Assembly: GCA_022827185.1 (NCBI GenBank)
Contig: JAJDTM010000028.1
Coordinates: forward strand, 1 to 64,000
Length of the DNA stretch: 64,000 nucleotides
Direction: 5' to 3'
Source of the DNA: Candidatus Poribacteria bacterium
Lineage (GTDB): Bacteria > Poribacteria > WGA-4E > WGA-3G
A model generated the notes under the pieces. It had not been told where the DNA came from and did no database searches. It saw only the letters and a program-made list of their open reading frames with translations. Every line of letters starts with the position of its first letter. The first letter of the stretch is position 1. Shown piece by piece: positions 29,013 to 36,647 of this stretch. Both the position numbers and the translations under genes were made by a program.

Positions 29013-29148
29013 TTCTCCTCCATTTTAAGAGTTATCAGTTGTCAGTTCGCTTCGCTTTCAGTTATCAGAGGAACAGTTTTCAGTGAGACAGTAACCAGTT
29101 AAGAAGTCTCTTTGACTGGCAACTGTTAACTGTTAACTGACAACTATT
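29013..29148. repeat. Bipartite heptad-repeat element
   Basis: Left arm of CAGTTNN heptads (29035-29100), a spacer AAGAAGTCTCTTTGA, and a right arm of CTGNNAA heptads (29115-29142) that is complementary to the left. The spacer resembles those at 6225-6245 and near 9435. It fills the gap between hisF and the aminotransferase gene. Confidence 0.7.
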
Positions 29149-29928
29149 TTACCATGTATCTCGGACGCTTACGCCTTCATCTGTGAGATAGGTTTTGATG
29201 TTCTCAATTGTGAATTCGCCGTAGTGTGTGATAGATGCGACAATCGCGGCATCAGCGTTGCTTTCGACAAAGACATCGCGTAGGTGTTGTGGGTTCCCTG
29301 CACCACCGGAGGCGATTACCGGCACTGGGACCAGATCCGCGATGGCACCTGTTAATTCGAGTTCATACCCGGCTTTTGTGCCGTCTGCATCGATGCTATT
29401 GACGACGATTTCGCCTGCACCCAGGTCAACACCGCGCGCCGACCACTCCAAGGCGTCCCAACCGACGGGTGTTCTACCGCCGTCTATGTAAATTTCATAA
29501 CCGCTCGGAATCTGGTCGTTTTTCGGGACCCGCTTCACCTGCATACTCAGCACGACGCACTGACTGCCGAACGCTCGCGCACCCTCAGCGATGATCTCAG
29601 GGTTCCGCACGGCACCGGAGTCTATGCTTACCTTCTCTGCGCCTGCGAGTAGGACACGGCGCATGTCCTCAAGTGTCCGCAATCCGCCACCCACAGAAAA
29701 AGGGATAAAGATTTCGGCGGCGACAGCGGAGACGACATCAATCATAATATCACGGCGTTCATTGCTCGCCGTGATGTCGTAAAAGACGAGTTCATCGGCA
29801 CCGCCTTCATAATAAAAGCGTGCCATTTCAACTGGGTCGCCGACATCGACATTGCCTTTAAAAGCGATGCCTTTCGTGACCTTTCCGGCGCGCACGTCTA
29901 AACATGGAATTATTCGTTTTGTTAGCAT
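29149..29928 (-). CDS. hisF: Imidazole glycerol phosphate synthase cyclase subunit
   Basis: A 259-residue TIM-barrel enzyme of histidine biosynthesis that, with HisH, makes imidazole glycerol phosphate and AICAR. Asp11 (IPCLDVRAG), the first catalytic acid, is present, as are the phosphate-binding loops [11 protein letters not shown] and [13 protein letters not shown] and the segment [13 protein letters not shown]. The second catalytic aspartate, Asp130 in Thermotoga HisF (VAIDAKRV), is replaced by glutamine (VLSMQVKRV). The insertion after it ([12 protein letters not shown]) is like that of other bacterial HisF. No hisH or other his genes are in the window. No clear ribosome binding site precedes the ATG. 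Confidence 0.93.
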   Translation of the reverse strand: MLTKRIIPCLDVRAGKVTKGIAFKGNVDVGDPVEMARFYYEGGADELVFYDITASNERRDIMIDVVSAVAAEIFIPFSVGGGLRTLEDMRRVLLAGAEKVSIDSGAVRNPEIIAEGARAFGSQCVVLSMQVKRVPKNDQIPSGYEIYIDGGRTPVGWDALEWSARGVDLGAGEIVVNSIDADGTKAGYELELTGAIADLVPVPVIASGGAGNPQHLRDVFVESNADAAIVASITHYGEFTIENIKTYLTDEGVSVRDTW

Positions 29929-29992
29929 TTTTTAATTATGATCCTTGCATCGGTTTTCGGTTAATTTTTTAACGTCCGTTCAACAATTATAT

Positions 29993-30135
29993 AGGACTTA
30001 CGCAAATTGAGCAAATATCAGACCTTGAGACGCAAAAAGCAGTAATTTCTGTCCTTTAAACCCCCTAAAGAATCAACGGTATGAATGCCTTATGGGCATT
30101 CACCGCCCCTTATCAGGGGGACTTTAAGAGGCAAG
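29993..30135. mobile_element. MITE family 1, copy 5, right end eroded in murJ
   Basis: Left terminus AGGACTTACGCA is perfect (29993-30004). The interior is of the CCCCTTATCAGGGGG subtype and contains a small hairpin GAATGCCTTATGGGCATTC. The expected right terminus is missing: sequence matches the family up to GGGACTTTAAGAGGCA and then AGTC, as if GTGCGTA were deleted. The TAA stop of murJ (30124-30126) lies inside the element. Confidence 0.7.
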
Positions 30136-31767
30136 TCGTTGTTTGAATATATTCAAAATGTCGTCAAATTCGGAGACCTTCAAAAGCTTATACATCGCTG
30201 CGAGTATGAGCAACCCTAACCCTATCGGGGCAAATACCCCGACGGTGCGTGGAATGATGCCTGACGTTCCGAGCCAGTCGTTTTCGATGACCCCGTTTGT
30301 TAACCAGCAAATAAATCCCATTACTGCTGACGCGATCAAGATTTTAAGTGTCAGTGGAACGACTGATCGTAACCCCAATCCGCCGACTTTGCGTCGGAGT
30401 AGGAGCAGTAAAACGCCACAATTCAGTGTCACAGTTAAAACAGTCGAAAATACCACAGCACGCGGGTCCAAGAAGAATCCACGATAGATAAATAGGTAGT
30501 TGAGACAGATGTTGAGCGCGACGGCGCAGATGCTAACAATCACAGGGGCGCGAATGTCTTTGTAGGCATAAAACCCGTCTGTAACAATTTTCAACGTTGA
30601 GAACCCACACAATCCGAACGCATAGACGAATAGGAGTCCTGCTGTTCCGATTGTGTCTTCTTCGAGAGTTAGACCCCATTCGTAAAGCAAACGGCAGATC
30701 GGTGCTGATAGGACCATGAGTCCAATACCTGCGGGAATTGTTAAGGTCAGCATTAAGCGGAGTGCATAAGAGAGTGCGTTGCGAAAATTCTCGGTCTCCC
30801 CTGCTGTTGCGAGCCTCGCGAGTTGTGGCAGTGCGACCGTTGAAATCGCTACACCGAATATTCCGATCGGGAGATGCATGACGCGATATGCCCTGCTAAT
30901 CCAGGTCAACCAGCCAGAATCTGTAGTAATAAAGAACGTATTTGTCAGTAGATTCACCTGAACCGCTGCGACCCCTAATACGGCAGGTCCAATGAGATGA
31001 AGGACTTGCAGGACTCTGGGGTCCCGCAGGCTGAGCATCGGACGATACCGAAAGCCGACGCGGGACATAGACGGCACCTGAATCAGGAATTGGAGGATAC
31101 CGCCAATGATGACACCGATCGCCATCCCCGTTATCGGATGAATCTCCACGAGTGGACACAAATAGTAGCCGCCGATCCCGATAGCAAGAGAACTTACATT
31201 AAAGAAGGCGGATGCACACGCAGGGATACCGAATCTGCCTTTGCTGTTCAATAACCCCATGGCAGTTGCCGCTAATGACACAAACAAAAGATACGGAAAC
31301 ATCAACTGCGTGAGATAAACTGCGAGTTCAACTTTGCTGTCAAATCCGAAGTGTTCAACAGGGTCTAAATTTTGGTTGAAATCGTCTCGTGCCAACACAT
31401 CAACAATAACGGGTGCGAAAATAACACCGAGGCCTGTGATACCAATTAAAACGAGGCATGTTAGGTTAAAGATGCGGTTCGTAAGATTCCACGCTGCTTC
31501 TTCGCCATCTTCGGCTTCCGTCGCGAGGAATGTCGTAATGAATGCCTTGCTCAAGATGCCTTCGCCGAACATATCGCGTAGAAAGTTCGGTATACGGAAG
31601 GCGAGATAAAAAGCGTCCGCACTGACTTTTGAAGCGAAATAGTAACCTATCGCTGTTTCACGGGCAAGTCCCAATATCCGCGACCCCATTACAGCAATGC
31701 TGACAACTCCTGCAGCACGGGTGACGTTTTGATTCTGTTGCTCTGTGGATTGTGTTTCATTTTCCAT
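30124..31767 (-). CDS. murJ: Lipid II flippase MurJ
   Basis: A 547-residue inner-membrane protein of the MviN/MurJ family, moving lipid II across the membrane for peptidoglycan synthesis. The N-terminal block SRILGLARETAIGYYFASKVSADAF in parts, then FRIPNFLRDMFGEGILSKAF, is diagnostic. About fourteen hydrophobic segments follow. The last four residues (RLAS) and the stop codon appear to derive from an inserted mobile element (29993-30135), so the natural C-terminus may have been altered. The start lacks a clear ribosome binding site and is preceded by a short heptad-like repeat at 31778-31805. Confidence 0.95.
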   Translation of the reverse strand: MENETQSTEQQNQNVTRAAGVVSIAVMGSRILGLARETAIGYYFASKVSADAFYLAFRIPNFLRDMFGEGILSKAFITTFLATEAEDGEEAAWNLTNRIFNLTCLVLIGITGLGVIFAPVIVDVLARDDFNQNLDPVEHFGFDSKVELAVYLTQLMFPYLLFVSLAATAMGLLNSKGRFGIPACASAFFNVSSLAIGIGGYYLCPLVEIHPITGMAIGVIIGGILQFLIQVPSMSRVGFRYRPMLSLRDPRVLQVLHLIGPAVLGVAAVQVNLLTNTFFITTDSGWLTWISRAYRVMHLPIGIFGVAISTVALPQLARLATAGETENFRNALSYALRLMLTLTIPAGIGLMVLSAPICRLLYEWGLTLEEDTIGTAGLLFVYAFGLCGFSTLKIVTDGFYAYKDIRAPVIVSICAVALNICLNYLFIYRGFFLDPRAVVFSTVLTVTLNCGVLLLLLRRKVGGLGLRSVVPLTLKILIASAVMGFICWLTNGVIENDWLGTSGIIPRTVGVFAPIGLGLLILAAMYKLLKVSEFDDILNIFKQRLAS

Positions 31768-31777
31768 TTTTCTATTG

Positions 31778-31806
31778 GCAATCGGCTATCAGCAATCGGC
31801 TATCAG
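31778..31806. repeat. Short heptad repeat (ATCGGCT/ATCAGCA)
   Basis: Two 14-base units AATCGGCTATCAGC, each made of two related heptads, followed by an AAAGAGGACTCTGG palindrome like the spacer of the larger heptad elements. It lies just upstream of the murJ start. Confidence 0.55.
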
Positions 31807-31874
31807 CAAAGAGGACTCTGGTCTATCACTCTCACTGCAAGGCACTCTTGTAACTGATAACTTTTAAACTTGAT

Positions 31875-31903
31875 TTGACATTCCACGTAAATTCTTGTAA
31901 ACT
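31875..31903 (+). promoter_or_regulatory. Sigma-70 type promoter for DUF2203 gene
   Basis: TTGACA (31875-31880), 17-base spacer, TAAACT (31898-31903), placed 30 bases upstream of the ATG of the next gene. Confidence 0.65.
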
Positions 31904-31933
31904 TAGAGAACTATAGAAGAAAGGAGACGAAAG

Positions 31934-32314
31934 ATGCAAGAAAAACGATATTTTACGCTCGAAGAGGCAAACGCATGCATCCCTGAATTAGTTGATGAGA
32001 TCTCACTGTTAAGAGCCATAAGGAACCTACTTGCCGGACTCCATGCAGAAATCACGCCGCTTTTGGAGGTGGTATCTTCTAACGGTGGCAGTAAGCATAC
32101 CGCCGCGTTACTCAGAGCAACGACCCGCTTTCAAGAAGTTCTGGATCGGATTGCTGATCGCGGCTGTCATCTGAAAGGACTTGATCCGGGGTTAGTTGAT
32201 TTCCCACACCTCCGCGACGGCAGAGAGGTCTATCTCTGTTGGCGGATGGGTGAAAATCGGATCCGCTATTGGCACGAAATTGAGGACGGGTTTGACGGAC
32301 GACAGCCGTTGTAG
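31934..32314 (+). CDS. DUF2203 family protein
   Basis: A 126-residue soluble protein of the DUF2203 family. The N-terminus RYFTLEEANACIPELVDEIS and the C-terminal motif KGLDPGLVDFPHLRDGREVYLCW, ending in a run IRYWHEIEDGFDGRQPL, are the conserved family segments at normal length. Two helices followed by a short beta part are expected; the function is unknown. AAGGAG lies seven bases upstream of the ATG and a good promoter precedes it, so it is a single-gene unit, convergent with thiD. Confidence 0.9.
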   Translation: MQEKRYFTLEEANACIPELVDEISLLRAIRNLLAGLHAEITPLLEVVSSNGGSKHTAALLRATTRFQEVLDRIADRGCHLKGLDPGLVDFPHLRDGREVYLCWRMGENRIRYWHEIEDGFDGRQPL

Positions 32315-32380
32315 GGGGTTTTTGCAAACGCTAAAATCCAATGCGAAGAAAGTGTTTCTTCTGGGGTAACCCGGTTTCCC

Positions 32381-33163
32381 CTACGTTCTGAAAAAATGGT
32401 TCGTTGGACCGTGTCCGTGTCCAATATCCAAAGCGTTCTGGATAGCACCCGTAATATATGTCTTCGCTGTCCTGACAGCATCCATTAAATCTTTGCCGTG
32501 TGCCAACTGCGTTGCGATCGCTGCGGAGTAGGTGCAGCCTGTGCCGTGTGTGTTTTCTGTCTCAACGCGTGCCGCCTGAAAAAAAGACCACGCATCGTTG
32601 CAATAAAGTACATCGGTTGCGTCGTCTCCGATGAGATGCCCACCCTTGACGAGAACGGCGTGGCAACCGAGTGTGGCAATCGTTTTTGCGGCATTCTTTG
32701 CGTCATCTATGTTTCGGATATCCTGTTGTGCGAGCAACTCCGCCTCGTAGACGTTGGGTGTAATCACCGTTGCGAGTGGAATCAAGACTGTTTTGAGGCT
32801 ATCAATCGCCTCTTCTTTCAACAGCGGGAATTTGCTTTTCGAGATCATCACGGGATCAACGACGATGGCAGGTGGCGCATATTCTTTCAACTTCTTTGCG
32901 ACTGCTTCGACAATCGTTGACGAGGAGAGCATTCCTGTTTTGACGCTGGCTACGTCGAAATCCGTGAAAACCGCGTCTAACTGTGCTTCAATCAGCGAGG
33001 TCGGTAAATCAAACGCGTCGGTTACTGCTACCGTATTCTGTGCTGTAACGGAGGTAATCGCGGACATAGCAAAGCCGCCATTCGCGGAAATCGCCTTGAT
33101 GTCTGCCTGTATGCCTGCCCCTCCACCTGAATCTGAGCCTGCAATTGTCAAAATCTGTTTCAT
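32381..33163 (-). CDS. thiD: Hydroxymethylpyrimidine/phosphomethylpyrimidine kinase
   Basis: A 260-residue ribokinase-fold enzyme that phosphorylates HMP and HMP-P in thiamine biosynthesis. The N-terminal [18 protein letters not shown], the internal [16 protein letters not shown] and [11 protein letters not shown], and the nucleotide-binding [15 protein letters not shown] with its catalytic Asp/Cys region are all present. It starts 14 bases after thiE on the same strand, so the two thiamine genes form a unit. Confidence 0.95.
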   Translation of the reverse strand: MKQILTIAGSDSGGGAGIQADIKAISANGGFAMSAITSVTAQNTVAVTDAFDLPTSLIEAQLDAVFTDFDVASVKTGMLSSSTIVEAVAKKLKEYAPPAIVVDPVMISKSKFPLLKEEAIDSLKTVLIPLATVITPNVYEAELLAQQDIRNIDDAKNAAKTIATLGCHAVLVKGGHLIGDDATDVLYCNDAWSFFQAARVETENTHGTGCTYSAAIATQLAHGKDLMDAVRTAKTYITGAIQNALDIGHGHGPTNHFFRT

Positions 33164-33177
33164 GTTTTAGCCTACCG

Positions 33178-33795
33178 TTAGCATAATGCATCGAGATAGT
33201 TTCTTGCCTGTTCTTTCGCGCCTGTAGCGGACATAACGCCCGACATCACAGCAACACCGAAAGCACCGGCAGCTAAGCATTCAGCGATCCGTGCTGGTGT
33301 AATCCCACCTAACGCGAAGACAGGCAGGTTAACACCCTCTGCCACCTGCGTGAGACCCGCTATACCGACTGCTGGACCGTATCCGGGTTTGCTTGCTGTC
33401 GGATAGATAGGACTATAAGTCACGAAGTCTGCACCTTCTGCTTCCCGTTTTTGTGCTGCGTCAAGAGCGTGGACAGAGCAACCGACACAGAGGCAGTCAT
33501 CCGATTGTGCTTTCACAGCATCTACAGACACCGCCGCTGCGGGAAGATGCACCCCCGTTGCTCCTATTTTGAGTGCAACACGTATATTTGTATTAATGAA
33601 AAGTTTCGCCTCGTAATTTTGACACAACTCGGCAATAGGTCGCGCCAATTCAATCAACTCAGGATCGCTTAAATCTTTTTCGCGCAACTGGATAGCCGTG
33701 ATTCCGACATCCAGCAATTCGGAGACGACATCGACTAACGGAGTCGGTGCACAACGATGTCTGTCTGTAATTACGTATAACCTAAAATTTTTAAT
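33178..33795 (-). CDS. thiE: Thiamine phosphate synthase, non-canonical start
   Basis: TIM-barrel enzyme joining HMP-PP and thiazole phosphate. Conserved parts are IQLREKDLSDPELIELA, FINTNIRVALKIGATGVHLP, DFVTYSPIYPTASKPGYGP and PVFALGGITPARI. The first ordinary start codon in frame is TTG at 33717, but that would remove the first barrel strand. Upstream the frame continues without stop and encodes RLYVITDRHRC, an excellent match to the family's N-terminus, back to a TAA at 33796-33798. Between that stop and RLYVITDR there is no ATG, GTG or TTG; ATT at 33795 is the only near-cognate codon, with AAGG just upstream. I give the extent from the ATT; about 205 residues, the normal size. Confidence 0.85.
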   Translation of the reverse strand: MKNFRLYVITDRHRCAPTPLVDVVSELLDVGITAIQLREKDLSDPELIELARPIAELCQNYEAKLFINTNIRVALKIGATGVHLPAAAVSVDAVKAQSDDCLCVGCSVHALDAAQKREAEGADFVTYSPIYPTASKPGYGPAVGIAGLTQVAEGVNLPVFALGGITPARIAECLAAGAFGVAVMSGVMSATGAKEQARNYLDALC

Positions 33796-33839
33796 TTACC
33801 TTGCGGTTCGGTAAGGCAAATTTGAATACTGACGTGCCT

Positions 33840-33880
33840 TTCCGTAGATCCGCCCTCCCATTTCATTACGGGCTACGGTT
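33840..33880. repeat. Palindrome in thiE-rsmB spacer
   Basis: CCGTAG (33843-33848) and CTACGG (33874-33879) enclose GCCCTCCC...TTACGGGC, giving a stem-loop of the type seen as dispersed repeats in this kind of genome. It could act as a terminator behind rsmB, although no T run follows. It does not contain the conserved sequences of a TPP riboswitch. Confidence 0.45.
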
Positions 33881-33892
33881 TTGAGTGATACG

Positions 33893-35269
33893 CTAAACTT
33901 CTTTTCGGAGGCGTACCGCGAACGCGCCATCAACGCCGTGTTCATGCGGTAAGGTCTGGACGAAGCCTTGTGGTGTTATCACACTTGGTAGAATATCGGG
34001 CAGAAAATCTTTAGCATTTTCTACGGTATACATCGGGAAATCTGTCAAAAATCGTTGGACGACCTCCTCGTTTTCGATCGGCTCAATGCTACAGGTGCTA
34101 TAGACGAGAACACCACCGGGTTTGATGTGTTGTGCAGCGTTCTTGAGTAGGTTATATTGGCGTTCGCTGAGGGCATGAACCTGTTTGAGCGTTTTGTTCC
34201 ACCGGATGTCAGGGTGCCGTCGCAGCGTTCCGAACCCTGAGCAGGGCGCGTCAATCAGCACGGCATCTGCAGTTTTCATAAAACTAAGGTCGGCTTTTGT
34301 TGCATCAAGCACCTGTGTTTTAACATGATCTGCCCCGAGACGTCGGCAGTTTTTTTCTAACAAGGCGATTTTTTTCGCTGAAACATCCGCGGCGATAATT
34401 TGCCCTGCATTGCCCATGAGATGCGCGAGGTGCGTTGTCTTACCGCCCGGTGCAGCACACAAGTCCACTATGTATCCCGCGTTTTCCGGTGAGAGCAGGT
34501 GTGCGACTAACATCGCACTCTCATCTTGGACATAGATATCTTCTCTGTTAAGGATATCCTTCAATGTCCCTTTACCAGCAGCATCAAAAGCGGTGATAGC
34601 ACGGTTTTCGAGGGTTATCCCATCGGGTGCTACTTTGGAGGCGGTCGCGGCGATGCCACTCGCTGCTAACGATTGGCAAACTTCTTCACGTTTTGTCAGG
34701 AGGGTATTCACACGGAGTGTGAGCGGTGCGATCTGGTTACTGGCACGACAGAACGCCAGCGTCCACGAAACGCCGCGTGTCTCGATCCATCGCTTTACCA
34801 ACCATGTCGGGTAGGACAACGAAAACGCAATGTGTTCGGTTGGGTTCGTATCAAGCGGTGGGTAAGTGAGTGTGGCACCTTCGCGTTGTACAGCGCGGAG
34901 GACTGCATTGATAAATCCTGCGGTTTTTCGTCTCTTGTTTTGTCGCGAATGGGAAGCTGCGAGTTGGACGGTTTCAAAGATAGCGGCGTGTGCGGGGATG
35001 CCGTCGAGGTGTAGCAGCTGAAACGCGCCGAGTCGTAGGATATTACGATGGCGCGCGTCTAACTGAAATCGTGGATTAATAAACTGATCCAGCACCCAAT
35101 CCAACTGTCCCTGCCAGCGGATAACACCGTAGACGAGTCCATTGATGAAACGACGTTCACGTCCGTTAATCGCATACCGTTCGTATGCGCTGTCAACAAC
35201 AGACGCTATGGATGCGCTGCTGTGGGAGAGGGTTAGCAAACACTCTAAGGCGACTTTGCGGACGTTCAT
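33893..35269 (-). CDS. rsmB: 16S rRNA m5C967 methyltransferase
   Basis: A 458-residue enzyme of the RsmB/Sun family. An N-terminal NusB-like helical domain (about 1-140) is followed by a Rossmann methyltransferase. The SAM site LCAAPGGKTTHLAHLMGN, the DAPCSGFGTLRRHPDIRW motif and the catalytic cysteine region YSTCSIEP are present. It modifies C967 of 16S rRNA. No ribosome binding site is seen: the ATG is abutted by a 39-base tandem repeat. It lies downstream of rpsT on the same strand. Confidence 0.93.
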   Translation of the reverse strand: MNVRKVALECLLTLSHSSASIASVVDSAYERYAINGRERRFINGLVYGVIRWQGQLDWVLDQFINPRFQLDARHRNILRLGAFQLLHLDGIPAHAAIFETVQLAASHSRQNKRRKTAGFINAVLRAVQREGATLTYPPLDTNPTEHIAFSLSYPTWLVKRWIETRGVSWTLAFCRASNQIAPLTLRVNTLLTKREEVCQSLAASGIAATASKVAPDGITLENRAITAFDAAGKGTLKDILNREDIYVQDESAMLVAHLLSPENAGYIVDLCAAPGGKTTHLAHLMGNAGQIIAADVSAKKIALLEKNCRRLGADHVKTQVLDATKADLSFMKTADAVLIDAPCSGFGTLRRHPDIRWNKTLKQVHALSERQYNLLKNAAQHIKPGGVLVYSTCSIEPIENEEVVQRFLTDFPMYTVENAKDFLPDILPSVITPQGFVQTLPHEHGVDGAFAVRLRKEV

Positions 35270-35346
35270 ATTTTTAAATTTCGCAAGGCGTGCAACAACA
35301 CGAAACGTATTTTTAAATTTCGCAAGGCGTGCAATAACACAAAACG
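35269..35346. repeat. Tandem 39-base repeat at rsmB start
   Basis: Two copies of a 39-base unit (35269-35307 and 35308-35346) beginning TATTTTTAAATTTCGCAAGG and differing at two positions. The first unit touches the rsmB start codon. A slippage duplication of the leader is the simplest reading. Confidence 0.8.
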
Positions 35347-35432
35347 TTTAAAAGCAGCCCTCGCTTCCGAGTCGCCTGCGGCCGTTGTTGCAGGCTTGTT
35401 ATCCTTTTCGCTTTTTAAAGAGTAAGCCGAAA

Positions 35433-35705
35433 TCACGCTGCGTCCGCAGTGATTGCATGCAATTTGCGGGTAAGCCGGGACTTTTGGCGGTTTGCTGTCC
35501 CTTTTTTGATGACACCTTTACTGGCGGCTCTATCTAAGAGACTTACCGTCGTCTTGCACAATTCCTGTGCCGTCTCGACGTTGCGTTCCTCAAGTGCGGT
35601 TTCTGTCTGTTTGAGTACTGTCCGTAGTGTTGATTTGCGGTGGCGGTTGCGTATCCGCTTCGCCTCGTCCGCGCGTGCGTGTTTCTTTGCAGATCGTCGA
35701 TGCAA
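35433..35705 (-). CDS. rpsT: 30S ribosomal protein S20, TTG start
   Basis: A 90-residue basic protein matching S20: RRSAKKHARADEAKRIRNRH near the N-terminus, then helices ending GVIKKGTANRQKSRLTRKL. The start is set at TTG 35705 because AAGGAG (complement of 35715-35720) lies nine bases upstream and the protein then has normal length; an upstream ATG at 35768 would add 21 unrelated residues across the ribosome binding site. A UUG start is also used by E. coli rpsT, where poor initiation is part of autoregulation. S20 binds 16S rRNA early in 30S assembly. Confidence 0.93.
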   Translation of the reverse strand: MHRRSAKKHARADEAKRIRNRHRKSTLRTVLKQTETALEERNVETAQELCKTTVSLLDRAASKGVIKKGTANRQKSRLTRKLHAITADAA

Positions 35706-35828
35706 AACGTATGACTCCTTTTGAGAATTTGTCCGTTCAATAATTGAGGTATTGAATATCTTTTTCAATAAGCGTACTTAATGATACCACAAAATATCGG
35801 GTTTGTCCATATTTTTTCTATAGCGGAC

Positions 35829-35959
35829 CAGAGCCATTCAATTTTAAGAAATTATTGGGTTTCACGTCTCTTTTTCAAGGATCCGGTTCGGTTAGGAAAC
35901 CGAACCTACCGGGCCTGGGATGAAAATTCGATGGAAAAATAGACAATTGAATGCCTCTG
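35829..35959. mobile_element. MITE family 3 with 10-base target duplication
   Basis: A 131-base element with terminal inverted repeats CAGAGCCATTCAATT (35829-35843) and AATTGAATGCCTCTG (35945-35959), one mismatch. It is flanked on both sides by the perfect direct repeat TATAGCGGAC (35819-35828 and 35960-35969), evidently a target-site duplication. The interior carries a hairpin GGTTCGGTTAGGAAACCGAACC without its middle bases changed. No coding capacity. Confidence 0.8.
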
Positions 35960-35979
35960 TATAGCGGACACTGCTGACT

Positions 35980-36570
35980 TTACTTTGCTTCCGGGTGCAT
36001 CCATCTTTTCGCTTCAGCCGATTTGACTAAATCTCGCAAGGTAAGTGACGTATCAACACCGTAATTTTCAAATTTTTTTCTGTCGAATATCCAGTAGTAG
36101 AACACAACATATATTTCAAATGGGTTAAATCCTTCCGTCCCGAAATATTCCGAGGGGACGACCTCACACATATTTTGGATCTCGAATTCCTCACAAAACG
36201 CCTCAAGGAGTTCATAACCATCGTCCCCTGCTATCCCTAAGTCGTCTGCTAACAGCGTGCCTGGATTGAGTTCTTCCTCTGATGTAGACCAGAATTCTGC
36301 TACGAAAGTTTTGACGCGAGCGTAAAGTTCGGGGTTTAGTTCTTCTTGCAGCTCTTCTTCTATCAGGGAGCTCCCACAGCGTGGACATCTGATATCCTTT
36401 TTTTTAATTGCTTTTGCACAGTGAGGGCAATCCCTTAATGAGAAAAGCGTGTAGAAAAGCAGAATCGTCACGGACAAAACAGCATAAAAAACCCAAAAAA
36501 GAAAAGTAACACCGAAAAACAGAATCAACACACTCAAAACAACAAGCATAGAAGATTTAACAAATTCCAT
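35980..36570 (-). CDS. Membrane zinc-ribbon protein with DUF1493-like domain
   Basis: A 196-residue protein. Two hydrophobic segments fill residues 8-45. A zinc ribbon with CPHC and CPRC pairs (about 48-67, DCPHCAKAIKKKDIRCPRCG) follows. The C-terminal half (about 80-196) resembles DUF1493, an acyl-carrier-like small helical domain (FVAEFWSTSEEELNPGTLLADDLGI). The usual serine attachment site of carrier proteins is not evident; the position reads DDLGIAGDDGYEL. The function is unknown; a membrane-bound adaptor is possible. Confidence 0.7.
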   Translation of the reverse strand: MEFVKSSMLVVLSVLILFFGVTFLFWVFYAVLSVTILLFYTLFSLRDCPHCAKAIKKKDIRCPRCGSSLIEEELQEELNPELYARVKTFVAEFWSTSEEELNPGTLLADDLGIAGDDGYELLEAFCEEFEIQNMCEVVPSEYFGTEGFNPFEIYVVFYYWIFDRKKFENYGVDTSLTLRDLVKSAEAKRWMHPEAK

Positions 36571-36647
36571 TTATGTTTCCGCTCCGTTACTTGACGCTAC
36601 CATAGCATACATGTAGACTACACCAAACAAATATATTTGCCATTGTG

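Noticed and set aside
33796..33892. A TPP riboswitch in front of thiE
   Set aside because: The minus-strand leader is short and lacks the CUGAGA and ACCUGAUC-type conserved blocks; only a generic palindrome is present.
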